A stretch of 64,000 nucleotides of DNA from an uncultured Gammaproteobacteria bacterium (GTDB taxonomy: Bacteria > Pseudomonadota > Gammaproteobacteria > Arenicellales > JAANXG01). Below the pieces are notes generated by a model, which ran no database searches, was not told the DNA's origin, and saw nothing but the letters and a program-made list of their open reading frames with translations. Location: the NCBI GenBank assembly GCA_947259395.1, contig CAMYMN010000001.1, forward strand, positions 62,001 to 126,000, given 5' to 3'. The position numbers were made by a program, and so were the translations under genes. Positions 48,295 through 56,846 of this stretch are shown piece after piece (the stretch's first letter is position 1; each line of letters opens with the position of its first letter).

Positions 48295-49623
48295 CTAGAA
48301 GTCCTTGGTGTACTGAACCGCAACCTCGTATTGCTTCATCTCCAGTTCGATGGTCTGCGCGCCGGGCGCCTCCAGCGGATTGGGTCCCGACACCGAGTTC
48401 GACGGGGCGTACATGAACGACACATCGATTCCGGACTTGTCGTTCAGCGCCTTGGTGAATCCGAACGTCAGATGTTCCTTGATCACGCCCGGCGCGAGAA
48501 TGTTGAACTGCACCTCGGACGACGGGATCGGCTGCCGGTTCGCGACACTCCCGCCGACCCGCCAGGTCCATCCGCCGCTCGTTTCCCACTGCACGCCGAG
48601 CTTGTAGATGGTCATGTCGCGCCAGCCGAAGCCGATACCATTGCTGCCGCCCAGGCAGTTCGGGTCGGTCGGCGTCGCCCGCATGGAACAGGTGGCAAAC
48701 TGCGGGAACTGTGGATTGGCAATGGCCTTGACATCGCTATAGTCGATCCATTGCACATCGGCCATGATCGTCGTACCTTCGTTGATATCATAAGCCAGGC
48801 CCGCGGTTACCGTCTGCGGGATATCGAAGTCGCCCTGCTCGGCAAACAGACCGGAGTAATCGATCTCGTCCATGTAGATCTTGCTCTGGTACGAGGCGCC
48901 GAGCCGGAAGCCGGCGCCCACCTCACCCATCACGCCCAACTTGCCGCCGAAACCAAATGAATCTTTGTGTCCCAAGTTCGTCAGCCGGCTCGGATCGTTG
49001 GAAACCCCTGCGAAAGTCATAACACCATTGGCTTTGAACCGATGGTAGGCGACGATGGCGCTGGCGCCCCAGGACGCCTTGCCGCCGGCGAACTTTCGCG
49101 CATAGGTACCGTTGATGAACAGCTGTGAATAATCGACGCCTGCATCGCCGGCACCGTACACACCGGTACCGCCACCGATCCCGGACGCCTTCCAGTCGGT
49201 GTTCATACCGCCGTTGCCATAAATCGATAGACCGAGTGAGGCATCCTCGCTCAGCATCCAGTTGGCGCCCAAGTTAGGGATGAAAAAATGGTCGCTGTCG
49301 CTTTCAAAGTTTCCTGGCACTTGGCCGAAAGTACCAGGAAAGCCTGACGGCGCACCGGTGACGGTGTATTCGCGCCGCGGGCTGAACCACGTCAGGCCGA
49401 TGTCCCATTCCTGGCCGACCATCACCATATTGGCGGGATTGACCGCCGCATCCATGGCATCCATGGGCATCGCCACCCCGGCACCACCGAGGGCCTTGGC
49501 CTTGACGCCATATCCATGAGCGAAATACCCGTTGGTGGCGCTCGCGGCCATGGGCATCAACAACCCGGCCAATAATACGCCGGCCCCGCCAATTAATTGA
49601 AAATGCTTGGTTTTCTTAGTCAT
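48295..49623 (-). CDS. FadL / OmpP1 / TodX family outer-membrane transporter
   Basis: This 442-residue beta-barrel has a signal peptide ending in MAASA and the FadL-type N-terminus TNGYFAHGYGVKAKALGGAGVAMPMDAMDAAVNPA, which forms the hatch. The final residue is phenylalanine (YTKDF), typical of BAM substrates, and alternating hydrophobic strands run throughout. Family members import long-chain fatty acids or aromatic hydrocarbons. It is probably expressed with the SCP2-like gene downstream; an RpfC-like sensor kinase lies about 0.8 kb away. Confidence 0.92.
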   Translation of the reverse strand: MTKKTKHFQLIGGAGVLLAGLLMPMAASATNGYFAHGYGVKAKALGGAGVAMPMDAMDAAVNPANMVMVGQEWDIGLTWFSPRREYTVTGAPSGFPGTFGQVPGNFESDSDHFFIPNLGANWMLSEDASLGLSIYGNGGMNTDWKASGIGGGTGVYGAGDAGVDYSQLFINGTYARKFAGGKASWGASAIVAYHRFKANGVMTFAGVSNDPSRLTNLGHKDSFGFGGKLGVMGEVGAGFRLGASYQSKIYMDEIDYSGLFAEQGDFDIPQTVTAGLAYDINEGTTIMADVQWIDYSDVKAIANPQFPQFATCSMRATPTDPNCLGGSNGIGFGWRDMTIYKLGVQWETSGGWTWRVGGSVANRQPIPSSEVQFNILAPGVIKEHLTFGFTKALNDKSGIDVSFMYAPSNSVSGPNPLEAPGAQTIELEMKQYEVAVQYTKDF

Positions 49624-49879
49624 TATTCCCCTCGCTTGTGTAGAGTATTCGGACTCGGCTGTGAGTCGTTGCTAGTCTAAACCTTGATAAACCGTGGAAG
49701 ATTACTGCATTCTTCACCAAAGAATAACCAAGGTTTTTAGTTGCAAGCTATAACCTGAGTTTATTACCTACGTAACACGTGGTATTGATCTCCATCGATC
49801 CAAATGCAAACCGCCCGACCACGGCCGAAAGGACACCAACTCATGAGCTGAGGGGCTGATTATGCCCGACGCCGGGCGG
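49624..49879. other. Regulatory spacer between divergent fadL-like and Sel1 genes
   Basis: This spacer holds a 6-bp dyad ATTCTT-5 bp-AAGAAT at 49709-49725, a candidate operator for the FadL-like gene, and a distant 10-bp perfect inverted repeat AAACCGCCCG (49808-49817) / CGGGCGGTTT (49873-49882). No gene was found; the in-frame extension of the Sel1 ORF to 49862 is not supported. Confidence 0.35.
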
Positions 49880-49909
49880 TTTACGCACCGGTTGGCGGCC
49901 CGCTATGAT
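49880..49909 (+). promoter_or_regulatory. Possible promoter of the Sel1 gene
   Basis: TTTACG, 18 bp, TATGAT, with initiation expected near 49916 and an AGGAG ribosome binding site at 49918-49922. This supports the ATG at 49931 rather than the track's start at 49862. Confidence 0.45.
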
Positions 49910-49930
49910 CCACCCACAGGAGCGCGACCG

Positions 49931-50371
49931 ATGCCCGAGATCGATGACGACATGAATCTAGCGAGCGGAATTTCCGCATTCGAGGCCAAGCACTTCGCGC
50001 GCGCCATGCAACTGCTCACACCGATTGCCGACCAAGGTCACCCCGACGCGCAATACCGGTTGGCGATCATGTATCAAAACGGCCTGGGGACCGTGCGCAA
50101 TAAACTGATGGCCCGCAAATGGATGCAGGCCGCCGCCGATCAAGATCTGGGACTCGCCCAGCATGGGTTGGGATTCATGTTCATGGAGGGGGACTGTGTG
50201 GAGCAAAACGGCGATGAGGCGGTCAAGTGGTTCACCAAGGCCGCCAATCAAGGCCTCGTAGGATCACAGACCACGCTGGCAATGATGTACGAAGAAGGCC
50301 GCGTGGTGCCCAAAGACCTTGAAAAAGCCAAACAGTGGTACAAAAGGGCCGGCTTCGACGACCAGGTGTAA
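49931..50371 (+). CDS. Sel1-like repeat protein
   Basis: This 146-residue soluble protein consists of Sel1-type tetratricopeptide-like repeats, for example AQYRLAIMYQNGLGTVRNKLMARKWMQAAADQ, AQHGLGFMFMEGDCVEQNGDEAVKWFTKAANQ and SQTTLAMMYEEGRVVPKDLEKAKQWYKRA. AGGAG at 8 bp spacing fixes the start at 49931. There is no signal peptide, so it is likely a cytoplasmic protein-interaction adaptor. It is convergent with the hybrid kinase. Confidence 0.85.
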   Translation: MPEIDDDMNLASGISAFEAKHFARAMQLLTPIADQGHPDAQYRLAIMYQNGLGTVRNKLMARKWMQAAADQDLGLAQHGLGFMFMEGDCVEQNGDEAVKWFTKAANQGLVGSQTTLAMMYEEGRVVPKDLEKAKQWYKRAGFDDQV

Positions 50372-50398
50372 AGACGAGGTAAACCCCGCCTAGGATTT

Positions 50399-52504
50399 TT
50401 AGCCGTCCGAGTTCGGCGCCGACGGCGTTTTGTTGGCCAGCACTTCTGGCGCCAGCGTTTGCACGCGGGCGAATTCCTGCTCGAATCGTTCCAGACACGC
50501 CCGGATCTCGGGGTCATCGCACCGGTCACCGGCAGATTCCAAGGCCCGCGCCGCCGCCACCAATGCTTGCGCCCCGACATAACCCGCCGACCCGGCAATA
50601 TGATGCGCCAGTTGCCTGACCTGACTATGATCCCGCACCACCGCCGTACGATGAAGATCACGAAGCTTTTCGGGAACACTAATCAACAACTGCGCCACAC
50701 TGCGCCGCCACAACGGCTCGTTCCCGGTCGCCATGCGAATCCCCGTCGCACGGTCCAACACGGCCTCAAGCGACACCTCCTGTGGACCCGGCGGCAGACC
50801 CACGTGGTGATCGAAGCGATTCGGAAAACACCGGCCCAGCACACCGATCAGCGCCCGCTCATCGATGGGCTTGGCAATAAACCCATCAAACCCCGCCCCG
50901 TCAAAGCGCCGCTCCTGCTCACCAATCACATCCGCCGACACCGCAATCACCAAACAGCGTCCGGCCTGATCCTCGTCCTGCCGCAGCTGCTGGGTGGTCT
51001 CCACACCATCCATCTGCGCCATATGAATATCCATCAGCACTACATCAAATGTGCCTCTATCACATAAAACAAGGGCTTCACGACCGGATTCCGCCTCTGT
51101 AACGCTTATCCCATAGTGCGTTAACATCGCGGCCAGAAACGCGCGATTAATATCGTTATCATCCACTACCAACACCTTAAGCCCACTACCGTCGAACGAC
51201 AGATCCCTGTACGCGTCGCCCCGGCCCGAGCGCGTCCGCGGTACCTCGCCGGCATCGGCTACCGAACAGGGAATCTCGACCGCGACCTTCGTGTAACGAC
51301 CGGGTTCGCTGACAACGGTAATCGAACCGTTCATCGCCTCCACTAGATTCTTAGTAATCGTCAGCCCCAATCCCGTGCCACCGTAGCGCCGGTCCCGGCC
51401 ACTCTCCGCCTGATGAAACGGCTCGAACAACTCTGCCACTTGGGACGACGGAATACCGATGCCGGTGTCTGACACTTCGATTCGCAACCGGTCCTCTCCA
51501 TTGGATTGCGCGACCTGGTCCACCGTGACCAATACCCGCCCTTGATGCGTGAACTTGACCGCGTTGTTGGTCAGATTCGAAACAATCTCACCGATCCGAG
51601 TGGCATCGCTGACTACCGCCTCGGGCACGTTCGCACCAATCTCAACATCCAGATCAATGCCCTTCTCCGCCGCCAGCGGCTCGAGCAGGCGCACCGCGTT
51701 ACCGATCACCTCACCCACATTCACCGGCCGATGCTCTATATGTAGCTGGCCGGCTTCGATCTTCGATAAATCTAATATGTCATTGATGATGCGCAAAAGA
51801 TTGTGCGCCGACTCCTCCACCGGTGCTAAGTACTTCTGCTGTATCTGCGTCAAACCCGTCTTACGCATCAAATCCAAGAATCCCAACATGCCATTAATCG
51901 GCGTTCGAATCTCGTGGCTCATGTTAGCAAGGAATGCGCTCTTCGCTTGGTTGGCTTGCTTTGCCTGCAACAAGGCATCATTCAAACGATTAAGTAATTT
52001 GGCTACATAAAGTGGAAGGATGATCATGCTGCCGAGTATGCCAGTCGCAAGAGTAACGTTGCTTCGCCAATAGTCATTGGCTAATACGGCCATCGAAAAT
52101 CCCATAAGACTCATGTTCATCGCGATGTAAAGGTATCTTGTCCCGTATCTAAATCCATTTCCGAATGTGACAAACAAAAACACCGTAAACAACGGGACCC
52201 CCACAGGACCTGTAGCGTACATGATATAGGACAGACAGCCGATGTCCGTAAACATACCCCAGAGACGACGGATTATAGATTTTCGTGGCCTAATTAGAAT
52301 TGTCATGAGGATGGACCAAGAACTAATCAAGAAGTATGTGACTACGAAAACCAAAAACCAGGATTTCGAATTAGAGGGATCGTCTAATACACCTTTCGCA
52401 TATATATAGATCACAACGATGGTGCCTAAGACGATCCGAATAATGGCCTGTTCCGGCTCTGTATCCGGACACCGTCTTAGTCGTTCTTTTAGTTGATCCC
52501 ACAT
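50399..52504 (-). CDS. RpfC-like hybrid sensor histidine kinase (HK-REC-HPt)
   Basis: This 701-residue phosphorelay kinase has an N-terminal membrane domain with five or six helices (residues about 20-170), HisKA with phosphoacceptor His197 in FLANMSHEIRTPINGMLGF, HATPase_c (NLTNNAVKFTH, DTGIGIP, GGTGLGLTI), a receiver domain (VLVVDDNDINRAFL, phosphoacceptor Asp in VVLMDIHMAQMDG) and a C-terminal HPt domain (LAHHIAGSAGYVGA). The membrane domain pattern (DTEPEQAIIRI, IRPRKSIIRRLWGM, GNGFRYGTRYL, ILPLYVAKLLNRL) resembles RpfC, the sensor of diffusible cis-2 fatty acid signals. No rpfF, rpfG or other response regulator gene is nearby. Confidence 0.88.
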   Translation of the reverse strand: MWDQLKERLRRCPDTEPEQAIIRIVLGTIVVIYIYAKGVLDDPSNSKSWFLVFVVTYFLISSWSILMTILIRPRKSIIRRLWGMFTDIGCLSYIMYATGPVGVPLFTVFLFVTFGNGFRYGTRYLYIAMNMSLMGFSMAVLANDYWRSNVTLATGILGSMIILPLYVAKLLNRLNDALLQAKQANQAKSAFLANMSHEIRTPINGMLGFLDLMRKTGLTQIQQKYLAPVEESAHNLLRIINDILDLSKIEAGQLHIEHRPVNVGEVIGNAVRLLEPLAAEKGIDLDVEIGANVPEAVVSDATRIGEIVSNLTNNAVKFTHQGRVLVTVDQVAQSNGEDRLRIEVSDTGIGIPSSQVAELFEPFHQAESGRDRRYGGTGLGLTITKNLVEAMNGSITVVSEPGRYTKVAVEIPCSVADAGEVPRTRSGRGDAYRDLSFDGSGLKVLVVDDNDINRAFLAAMLTHYGISVTEAESGREALVLCDRGTFDVVLMDIHMAQMDGVETTQQLRQDEDQAGRCLVIAVSADVIGEQERRFDGAGFDGFIAKPIDERALIGVLGRCFPNRFDHHVGLPPGPQEVSLEAVLDRATGIRMATGNEPLWRRSVAQLLISVPEKLRDLHRTAVVRDHSQVRQLAHHIAGSAGYVGAQALVAAARALESAGDRCDDPEIRACLERFEQEFARVQTLAPEVLANKTPSAPNSDG

Positions 52505-52570
52505 TTTAAGAATCTAATCGCGTTGCCGACGTAACTATCGGTATTGAGTTTAAACAAGTTAGACAACCTC

Positions 52571-53839
52571 TTAGTTCAGCTGTATCCGCTGTCCCCAAGG
52601 GACTTTGGCTTTGCCCTTGACCACCCAGAGCACGGGATAGGCGGGTTCTCGTTCCGGAAATGTGCCTTGGGCATCCGTGAAGTAAAGCAATAGATCCGGC
52701 CGTATCGTCTGTTCTTCCACCCATTCGAACACCGGAACAAAACTCGTCCCGCCCCCGCCCTGGATCTTGGCCGGAAGCCGTACCTGATCCCACGCCTCAA
52801 ACATCCACGGCGCGCCGGACGCCAACTGCACATCACAAGGCAGCAGCGTGACGCGCGCCTTCATCTGCCCCTTGATGGCGTCTACTTCGGACAGAAACTG
52901 ATCCATCTCCGGTTGCGATATCGAACCGCTGGTATCGACGCCGACAATGATATCTACGTGGGCGCTTCTGAGGCTGGGCAAAATAGCGTCCCCTTCGCGT
53001 CTCGCCGGCCGCGCATAGTTGAAATCTTCGCGGCCCTGCATGGTCATGTAGCGCGCCAGCAACATGCGCCACGGCAACTGTGGTTGCAGCAGGTGATCGA
53101 CCATTCGTGCCATCAACCCGCTCAACTTCCCGGCGCGCATCGCCTGCTGCGCCGCCCCAGCCAGGCGTTGCTGCCATTGGGTCTCCAACCGATCCCGCTC
53201 GTCTGGCGTCAACGGCGGCGGTTGCGGTGCGCCGCCGGCATCCTGATCCAGTTCGGCGCCACGACCGCCGTGATCGCTTTGCTTGCGCTCGCCAAACCCG
53301 CCGCGGTCTTGGTGTTGCGGGTTGTCATCATCGTAGAGATGCTGGTCCTGCGGTTGTTTATCGGGATTCTCCTCGATCAGCGGATAGATTTCCTCCGCGG
53401 TCATGCCTTCATATTCCGCGAAGTACAGCGCATTGGGCGGCGGTGACAGGCCATCCTGAACCAGCAACGGATTCACCGCGTAGTCGCAGGCCAGATCCCA
53501 GCGCCGCTTCTCGCGGCGTTGGCGCCGGGCGAAATGCGACAGCGCGCAGTGCAGGGCCTCATGCGCGAGCACGAATTGGGTCTGCTCTAGCGACAAGGCC
53601 TCGATATAGGATGCGTTGTAATAGAAACCCCGCGCATCGGTGGCGGTCGTCGGACACCACTTGGGATCGGCGGATGTCATCGGTAGCCTCAGCACCAGCG
53701 CACCGAGGAACGGCTTATCGAGAATAAGCCTGGTACGCGCGGCGCTCAGCTTGGTTTCGATGTCGGCCATATAATCTTCATAATTCGGGGCGTGGGGCTG
53801 GGTGCTCGGAATTTGGAATTTGTCTCCGATCTTTTGCAA
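52571..53839 (-). CDS. VWA-domain metallopeptidase-like protein (DUF2201 type)
   Basis: The 422-residue protein has an N-terminal metallopeptidase-like domain with HEALH in LAHEALHCALSH (a zincin-type HExxH), a hydrophilic linker rich in Gln, Asp and Gly (about residues 165-215) and a C-terminal von Willebrand A-like domain with a MIDAS start DIIVGVDTSGSIS and GGGGTSFVPVF. This composition matches the DUF2201/COG3864 family, usually encoded next to MoxR ATPases. It is the last gene of the MoxR operon. A later start (MADIETKL, 53770) is possible. The biological role of the family is not established. Confidence 0.87.
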   Translation of the reverse strand: MQKIGDKFQIPSTQPHAPNYEDYMADIETKLSAARTRLILDKPFLGALVLRLPMTSADPKWCPTTATDARGFYYNASYIEALSLEQTQFVLAHEALHCALSHFARRQRREKRRWDLACDYAVNPLLVQDGLSPPPNALYFAEYEGMTAEEIYPLIEENPDKQPQDQHLYDDDNPQHQDRGGFGERKQSDHGGRGAELDQDAGGAPQPPPLTPDERDRLETQWQQRLAGAAQQAMRAGKLSGLMARMVDHLLQPQLPWRMLLARYMTMQGREDFNYARPARREGDAILPSLRSAHVDIIVGVDTSGSISQPEMDQFLSEVDAIKGQMKARVTLLPCDVQLASGAPWMFEAWDQVRLPAKIQGGGGTSFVPVFEWVEEQTIRPDLLLYFTDAQGTFPEREPAYPVLWVVKGKAKVPWGQRIQLN

Positions 53840-53895
53840 ATCGTCTGCTAAGAATTCTTCCTTTAAACTTTACGACTTTATCTTTAGATTTTTCG

Positions 53896-54237
53896 TTACA
53901 TCACTCGGTAAGGCTCTTCATCGCTGAGCTTGAACAACCGCACCGCGGCATCAATCGCCGCTTGGGAAAACATATCGATGTCGGTCAACTCGTCGCTGGC
54001 TTCGAACTGTTTCGATTGTTCTTCAGCCATGACCACCATGTGATAGTCCCGGTGTTGCGTGCGCTCGAGAACAACATATAAACAGGGATCGTTTTCACCT
54101 TCACGAACCAAGGCGAACACGTAGATGTAGTGCTTGCTGTCTTTGGACTCGATGTCGCCGAGAACCACCGCTTCGAATTCGCCGATTCGGTAACGGCGCT
54201 GGGGAATTGCAGTCAGAATTTGTGGTGTGTTTTTCAT
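53896..54237 (-). CDS. Small soluble protein of unknown function in the MoxR/VWA operon
   Basis: This 113-residue protein is unrecognised. Its composition suggests a beta-rich core (RRYRIGEFEAVVLGDIESKDSKHYIYVFALVREG and PCLYVVLERT) and an acidic helical C-terminus (DIDMFSQAAIDAAVRLFKLSDEEPY). No signal peptide. It lies between the small protein downstream of moxR and the VWA gene, all on one strand, so a role with the MoxR/VWA pair is inferred from position. Confidence 0.7.
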   Translation of the reverse strand: MKNTPQILTAIPQRRYRIGEFEAVVLGDIESKDSKHYIYVFALVREGENDPCLYVVLERTQHRDYHMVVMAEEQSKQFEASDELTDIDMFSQAAIDAAVRLFKLSDEEPYRVM

Positions 54238-54302
54238 GGCGAAGATGGTACAAAGTCAAAGTATACAAAGAAACGCTGCTTCAGCTCTCGAGCCTTCCGA
54301 CA

Positions 54303-54617
54303 TTACGCTCTCTTCCGGCCTCCGAACTCATGCCGCCCGATGCGAAGATTCTTATATTGCCGAATCATGACTATCGCTTTGAGCACGGTGGGGTGATCGA
54401 TCTTTGCCACCGGTAATCCGACCCGCGCGTGACACTCGCCAATGCCGGTTGACGTCACCTCGATAAACGATCTCCGCCCGGGCGCCACGCATTCGATGTA
54501 TACCTGCCATCTGACCGGGTGTCTTTGAAATATCCCCTCGAAGCACACTACCTGGTAGCGCCCATTGCCGGCATCGATCAGTTCGTAATTCGCCGAAGCG
54601 GCGGCATTGGATTCGAT
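54303..54617 (-). CDS. Small beta-rich protein directly after moxR, start codon uncertain
   Basis: The track gives a GTG start at 54548 (81 residues), but protein-like sequence continues upstream in the same frame (ESNAAASANYELIDAGNGRYQVV) back to an ATC at 54617 that is preceded by GAGG at 8 bp spacing. Either a rare ATC start or a base difference from ATG would explain this; otherwise GTG 54548 is used. The frame is the same as moxR, separated only by the moxR TAG. The protein has strands such as WQVYIECVAPGRRSFIEVT and no signal peptide. I do not recognise the family. Confidence 0.6.
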   Translation of the reverse strand: MESNAAASANYELIDAGNGRYQVVCFEGIFQRHPVRWQVYIECVAPGRRSFIEVTSTGIGECHARVGLPVAKIDHPTVLKAIVMIRQYKNLRIGRHEFGGRKRA

Positions 54618-54620
54618 GGT

Positions 54621-55691
54621 CTATACCTCAAACAGCACGACGTCAGCGACTGCCTTGGCCCAGTTTGCAAACTGCGGCACGGCAAACAGCTCCTGTCCTA
54701 CCGCACGGTGCATATCCGAGACCAGCATGACCCCCATCTCCCGCTGCGGAAACCGGCCGGCATAGTCGATGATGCGTCCGTAGACATGCTCGGCATTACC
54801 GTTCCCCTTGGCCTTCAAGGCACGGCCAACCAGGGCACTCGCCACGGCATACTGTAGATCGATCTCCTCGGGCACTTGTGTTTCGTTACCATCGAGGATC
54901 GCGTCAATATCAGGAAGATTGTCGAGGTTCTGAATAAATGCATTCAATTCAATGCCCGCGGCTGGTCCTACACATCCCTGCAAGGCACCGATCAAAATGT
55001 CGGGGAGGTCTCCAAACTTCTGCAACGCCCGATGCGTAAACTCCCATGAGCGGGGCGAGGGGAACGCGACCGGGTTGTGGGCGGGGTCAAAGTCGAATAA
55101 CAGCTCGGGTCGGAATCTTAGAAATGCAATGACCCGTTCGTCGATACCGCTGGCGTAGGCCCAGGTCACCCAGTCGTCCAGATTTACGTCGACTTCGAAA
55201 TGGGAGAACCGGTTCGCTAATGGTGCCGGCATGGAATACGTCACGCCGCGGTCCCCCTGCCGGTTGCCGGCGGCAAAAATCGCCCACCCGCTTGGTACTT
55301 GGTAAGCACCAAGACGTCGATCAAGAATCAGCTGATAGGCGGCGGCGGACACGCTGGGCGGCGCCGACGTAATCTCGTCCAAGAACAAGACGCCATTCGC
55401 ACCGTGGCGTTTCTGTTCAGGAAGCATTGCGGGCACCGCCCATTCCACCAGGTCGCCGACGCGGAACGGAATACCCCGCAGGTCGCTAGGTTCCAACTGT
55501 GACAGGCGGATGTCGATCACCGGAACGTTATGGTGCCCAGCCGCCTGTGCAACCATCTGTGACTTGCCGACACCCGGCGGACCCCATAGCATGACCGGCG
55601 TGTGGTGTCCGTGTCGGGCGCTTTGAAATTCGTAGTCCAGAATCTTTAATATTTGTGCAACCTTATTTCTTGCATTTATAATTTTTGTCAT
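54621..55691 (-). CDS. MoxR-family AAA+ ATPase
   Basis: This 356-residue AAA+ ATPase has Walker A (LWGPPGVGKSQMV), Walker B (GVLFLDEITSAPPSVSAAAYQL), sensor 1 (AAGNRQGDRGVTYSMPAPLANRF) and an alpha-helical lid domain. MoxR proteins act as chaperones with VWA-domain partners, often in metal-cofactor insertion or stress responses. Here the VWA partner is encoded three genes downstream. The start codon ATG shares the CATG tetranucleotide with the start of the divergent reductase-like gene. Confidence 0.92.
   Translation of the reverse strand: MTKIINARNKVAQILKILDYEFQSARHGHHTPVMLWGPPGVGKSQMVAQAAGHHNVPVIDIRLSQLEPSDLRGIPFRVGDLVEWAVPAMLPEQKRHGANGVLFLDEITSAPPSVSAAAYQLILDRRLGAYQVPSGWAIFAAGNRQGDRGVTYSMPAPLANRFSHFEVDVNLDDWVTWAYASGIDERVIAFLRFRPELLFDFDPAHNPVAFPSPRSWEFTHRALQKFGDLPDILIGALQGCVGPAAGIELNAFIQNLDNLPDIDAILDGNETQVPEEIDLQYAVASALVGRALKAKGNGNAEHVYGRIIDYAGRFPQREMGVMLVSDMHRAVGQELFAVPQFANWAKAVADVVLFEV
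55653..55682 (+). promoter_or_regulatory. Possible promoter of the 2Fe-2S reductase-like gene
   Basis: TTGTGC, 18 bp, TATAAT ending 7 bp before the ATG. The -10 is perfect; the message would be leaderless, and no Shine-Dalgarno sequence is present. Confidence 0.45.
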
Positions 55692-56706
55692 GGCAGGTCT
55701 AGTCCGTCTTCAACCCAGCGATCATCAATTCCCCGTTGATGGTAATGATTCGATTCTAGACGCCGCACTTCAGGCCGGCCTGCCGATGAATTATGGCTGC
55801 AGCAACGGCAACTGCGGATTGTGCCAGGCGCGTCTGGTATCCGGCGAGGTCAGCAAGATCAGCCACCACGATTTCGTCTTCGGCGTGGCTGAAAAAAGCA
55901 TGGGGCACATTCTGCTCTGCGCCTATACCGCGGTGGGCAATGTCGTAATTGAAGCCCATGAGAGCGCGGTGATTCCGGAACAACATATTACGACTCGGGT
56001 AAAGAAACTGAATCCACTCGCCGGCGACATCGTGTTACTGCACCTACAGACACCACGGACTCAGCGATTGCGTTTCTTGGCCGGTCAAAGCGTACGGCTG
56101 GACTTGGACGGCCGGGCCTGCGCGACCCATCCGATTGCCAGCTGTCCCTGCGACGACCGCAATATCCAGTTTCATATACGGTTGAAATTTGATGATGAGT
56201 TCTCGCAGCGTATTGAATCGCTCAAACCGGCCAACACGGTGCAAATTATTGGGCCGCTCGGTGATTTCACGCTTAACAATCGTTCTCACCGTTCTATATT
56301 GTTGCTAGCGTTCGACACCGGATTTGCGCCGGTAAAAAGTTTGATTGAGCACGCCATGCAATTGGAACATAGCGAGAATCTGTATCTGTATTGGATCGCG
56401 GAGGCTGAGGAAGGCCACTACATGCACAATTTGGTGCGCTCTTGGATCGATGTATTCGATAATTTTTCCTACACACCTTTGAACGCCAAAGATCTTAATC
56501 CATGCGCTACCCCAGCCGGAGGGATGCAAACCGACGCTTGGCGAGATGTTTCGCAAGCACTGCTCCGACAACTCGACGCTGAACATGACAATCTAAATGA
56601 CTTCGACATCTATGTCGCAGGTCCGGATACTGTAGTGCAGTTTGTGCGGGATAGTCTAGTGAAACATGGCTTTCCACGAGAACAATTCAAATCGATATCA
56701 ACTTAG
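55690..56706 (+). CDS. 2Fe-2S ferredoxin / flavin-reductase-like protein with degenerate FAD motif
   Basis: This 338-residue protein has an N-terminal plant-type ferredoxin domain with cysteines C37, C42, C45 and C77 (YGCSNGNCGLC, LLC), then an FNR-like barrel (about 95-200) and a nucleotide-binding domain (about 205-338, LLLAFDTGFAPVKSLIEHA, VAGPDTVVQFV). The usual FAD motif RxYS is replaced by ATHPIAS, and the first glycines of the NAD(P) motif are missing, so electron transfer may differ from typical CDP-6-deoxyglucoseen-type reductases. Its partner oxygenase is not in the window. Start codon overlaps that of moxR on the other strand. Confidence 0.82.
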   Translation: MAGLVRLQPSDHQFPVDGNDSILDAALQAGLPMNYGCSNGNCGLCQARLVSGEVSKISHHDFVFGVAEKSMGHILLCAYTAVGNVVIEAHESAVIPEQHITTRVKKLNPLAGDIVLLHLQTPRTQRLRFLAGQSVRLDLDGRACATHPIASCPCDDRNIQFHIRLKFDDEFSQRIESLKPANTVQIIGPLGDFTLNNRSHRSILLLAFDTGFAPVKSLIEHAMQLEHSENLYLYWIAEAEEGHYMHNLVRSWIDVFDNFSYTPLNAKDLNPCATPAGGMQTDAWRDVSQALLRQLDAEHDNLNDFDIYVAGPDTVVQFVRDSLVKHGFPREQFKSIST

Positions 56707-56765
56707 AGATAGTTACTGTTCTCACATTAACATGCGACGCGAGCACTGGTTACCATTTTAAGCAT

Positions 56766-56846
56766 AGCGAGGAACCTCAATGTCTCGGGTGATAGTGGGA
56801 AATTAGACAGGGTTAGATCCCTCGTCGTGCCTCCTCGGGATGACAC
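56766..56846. repeat. Possible short dispersed repeat with palindromic core
   Basis: In the 230-bp spacer before cysG, AGCGAGGAACCTCAATGTCT...GATCCCTCGTCGTGCCTCCT followed by CGGGATGACA has the look of a widespread bacterial intergenic repeat (ATCCC...GGGAT core). It is the only copy in the window, so this rests on recall of the pattern rather than on a match here. No gene was found in the rest of the spacer. Confidence 0.35.
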
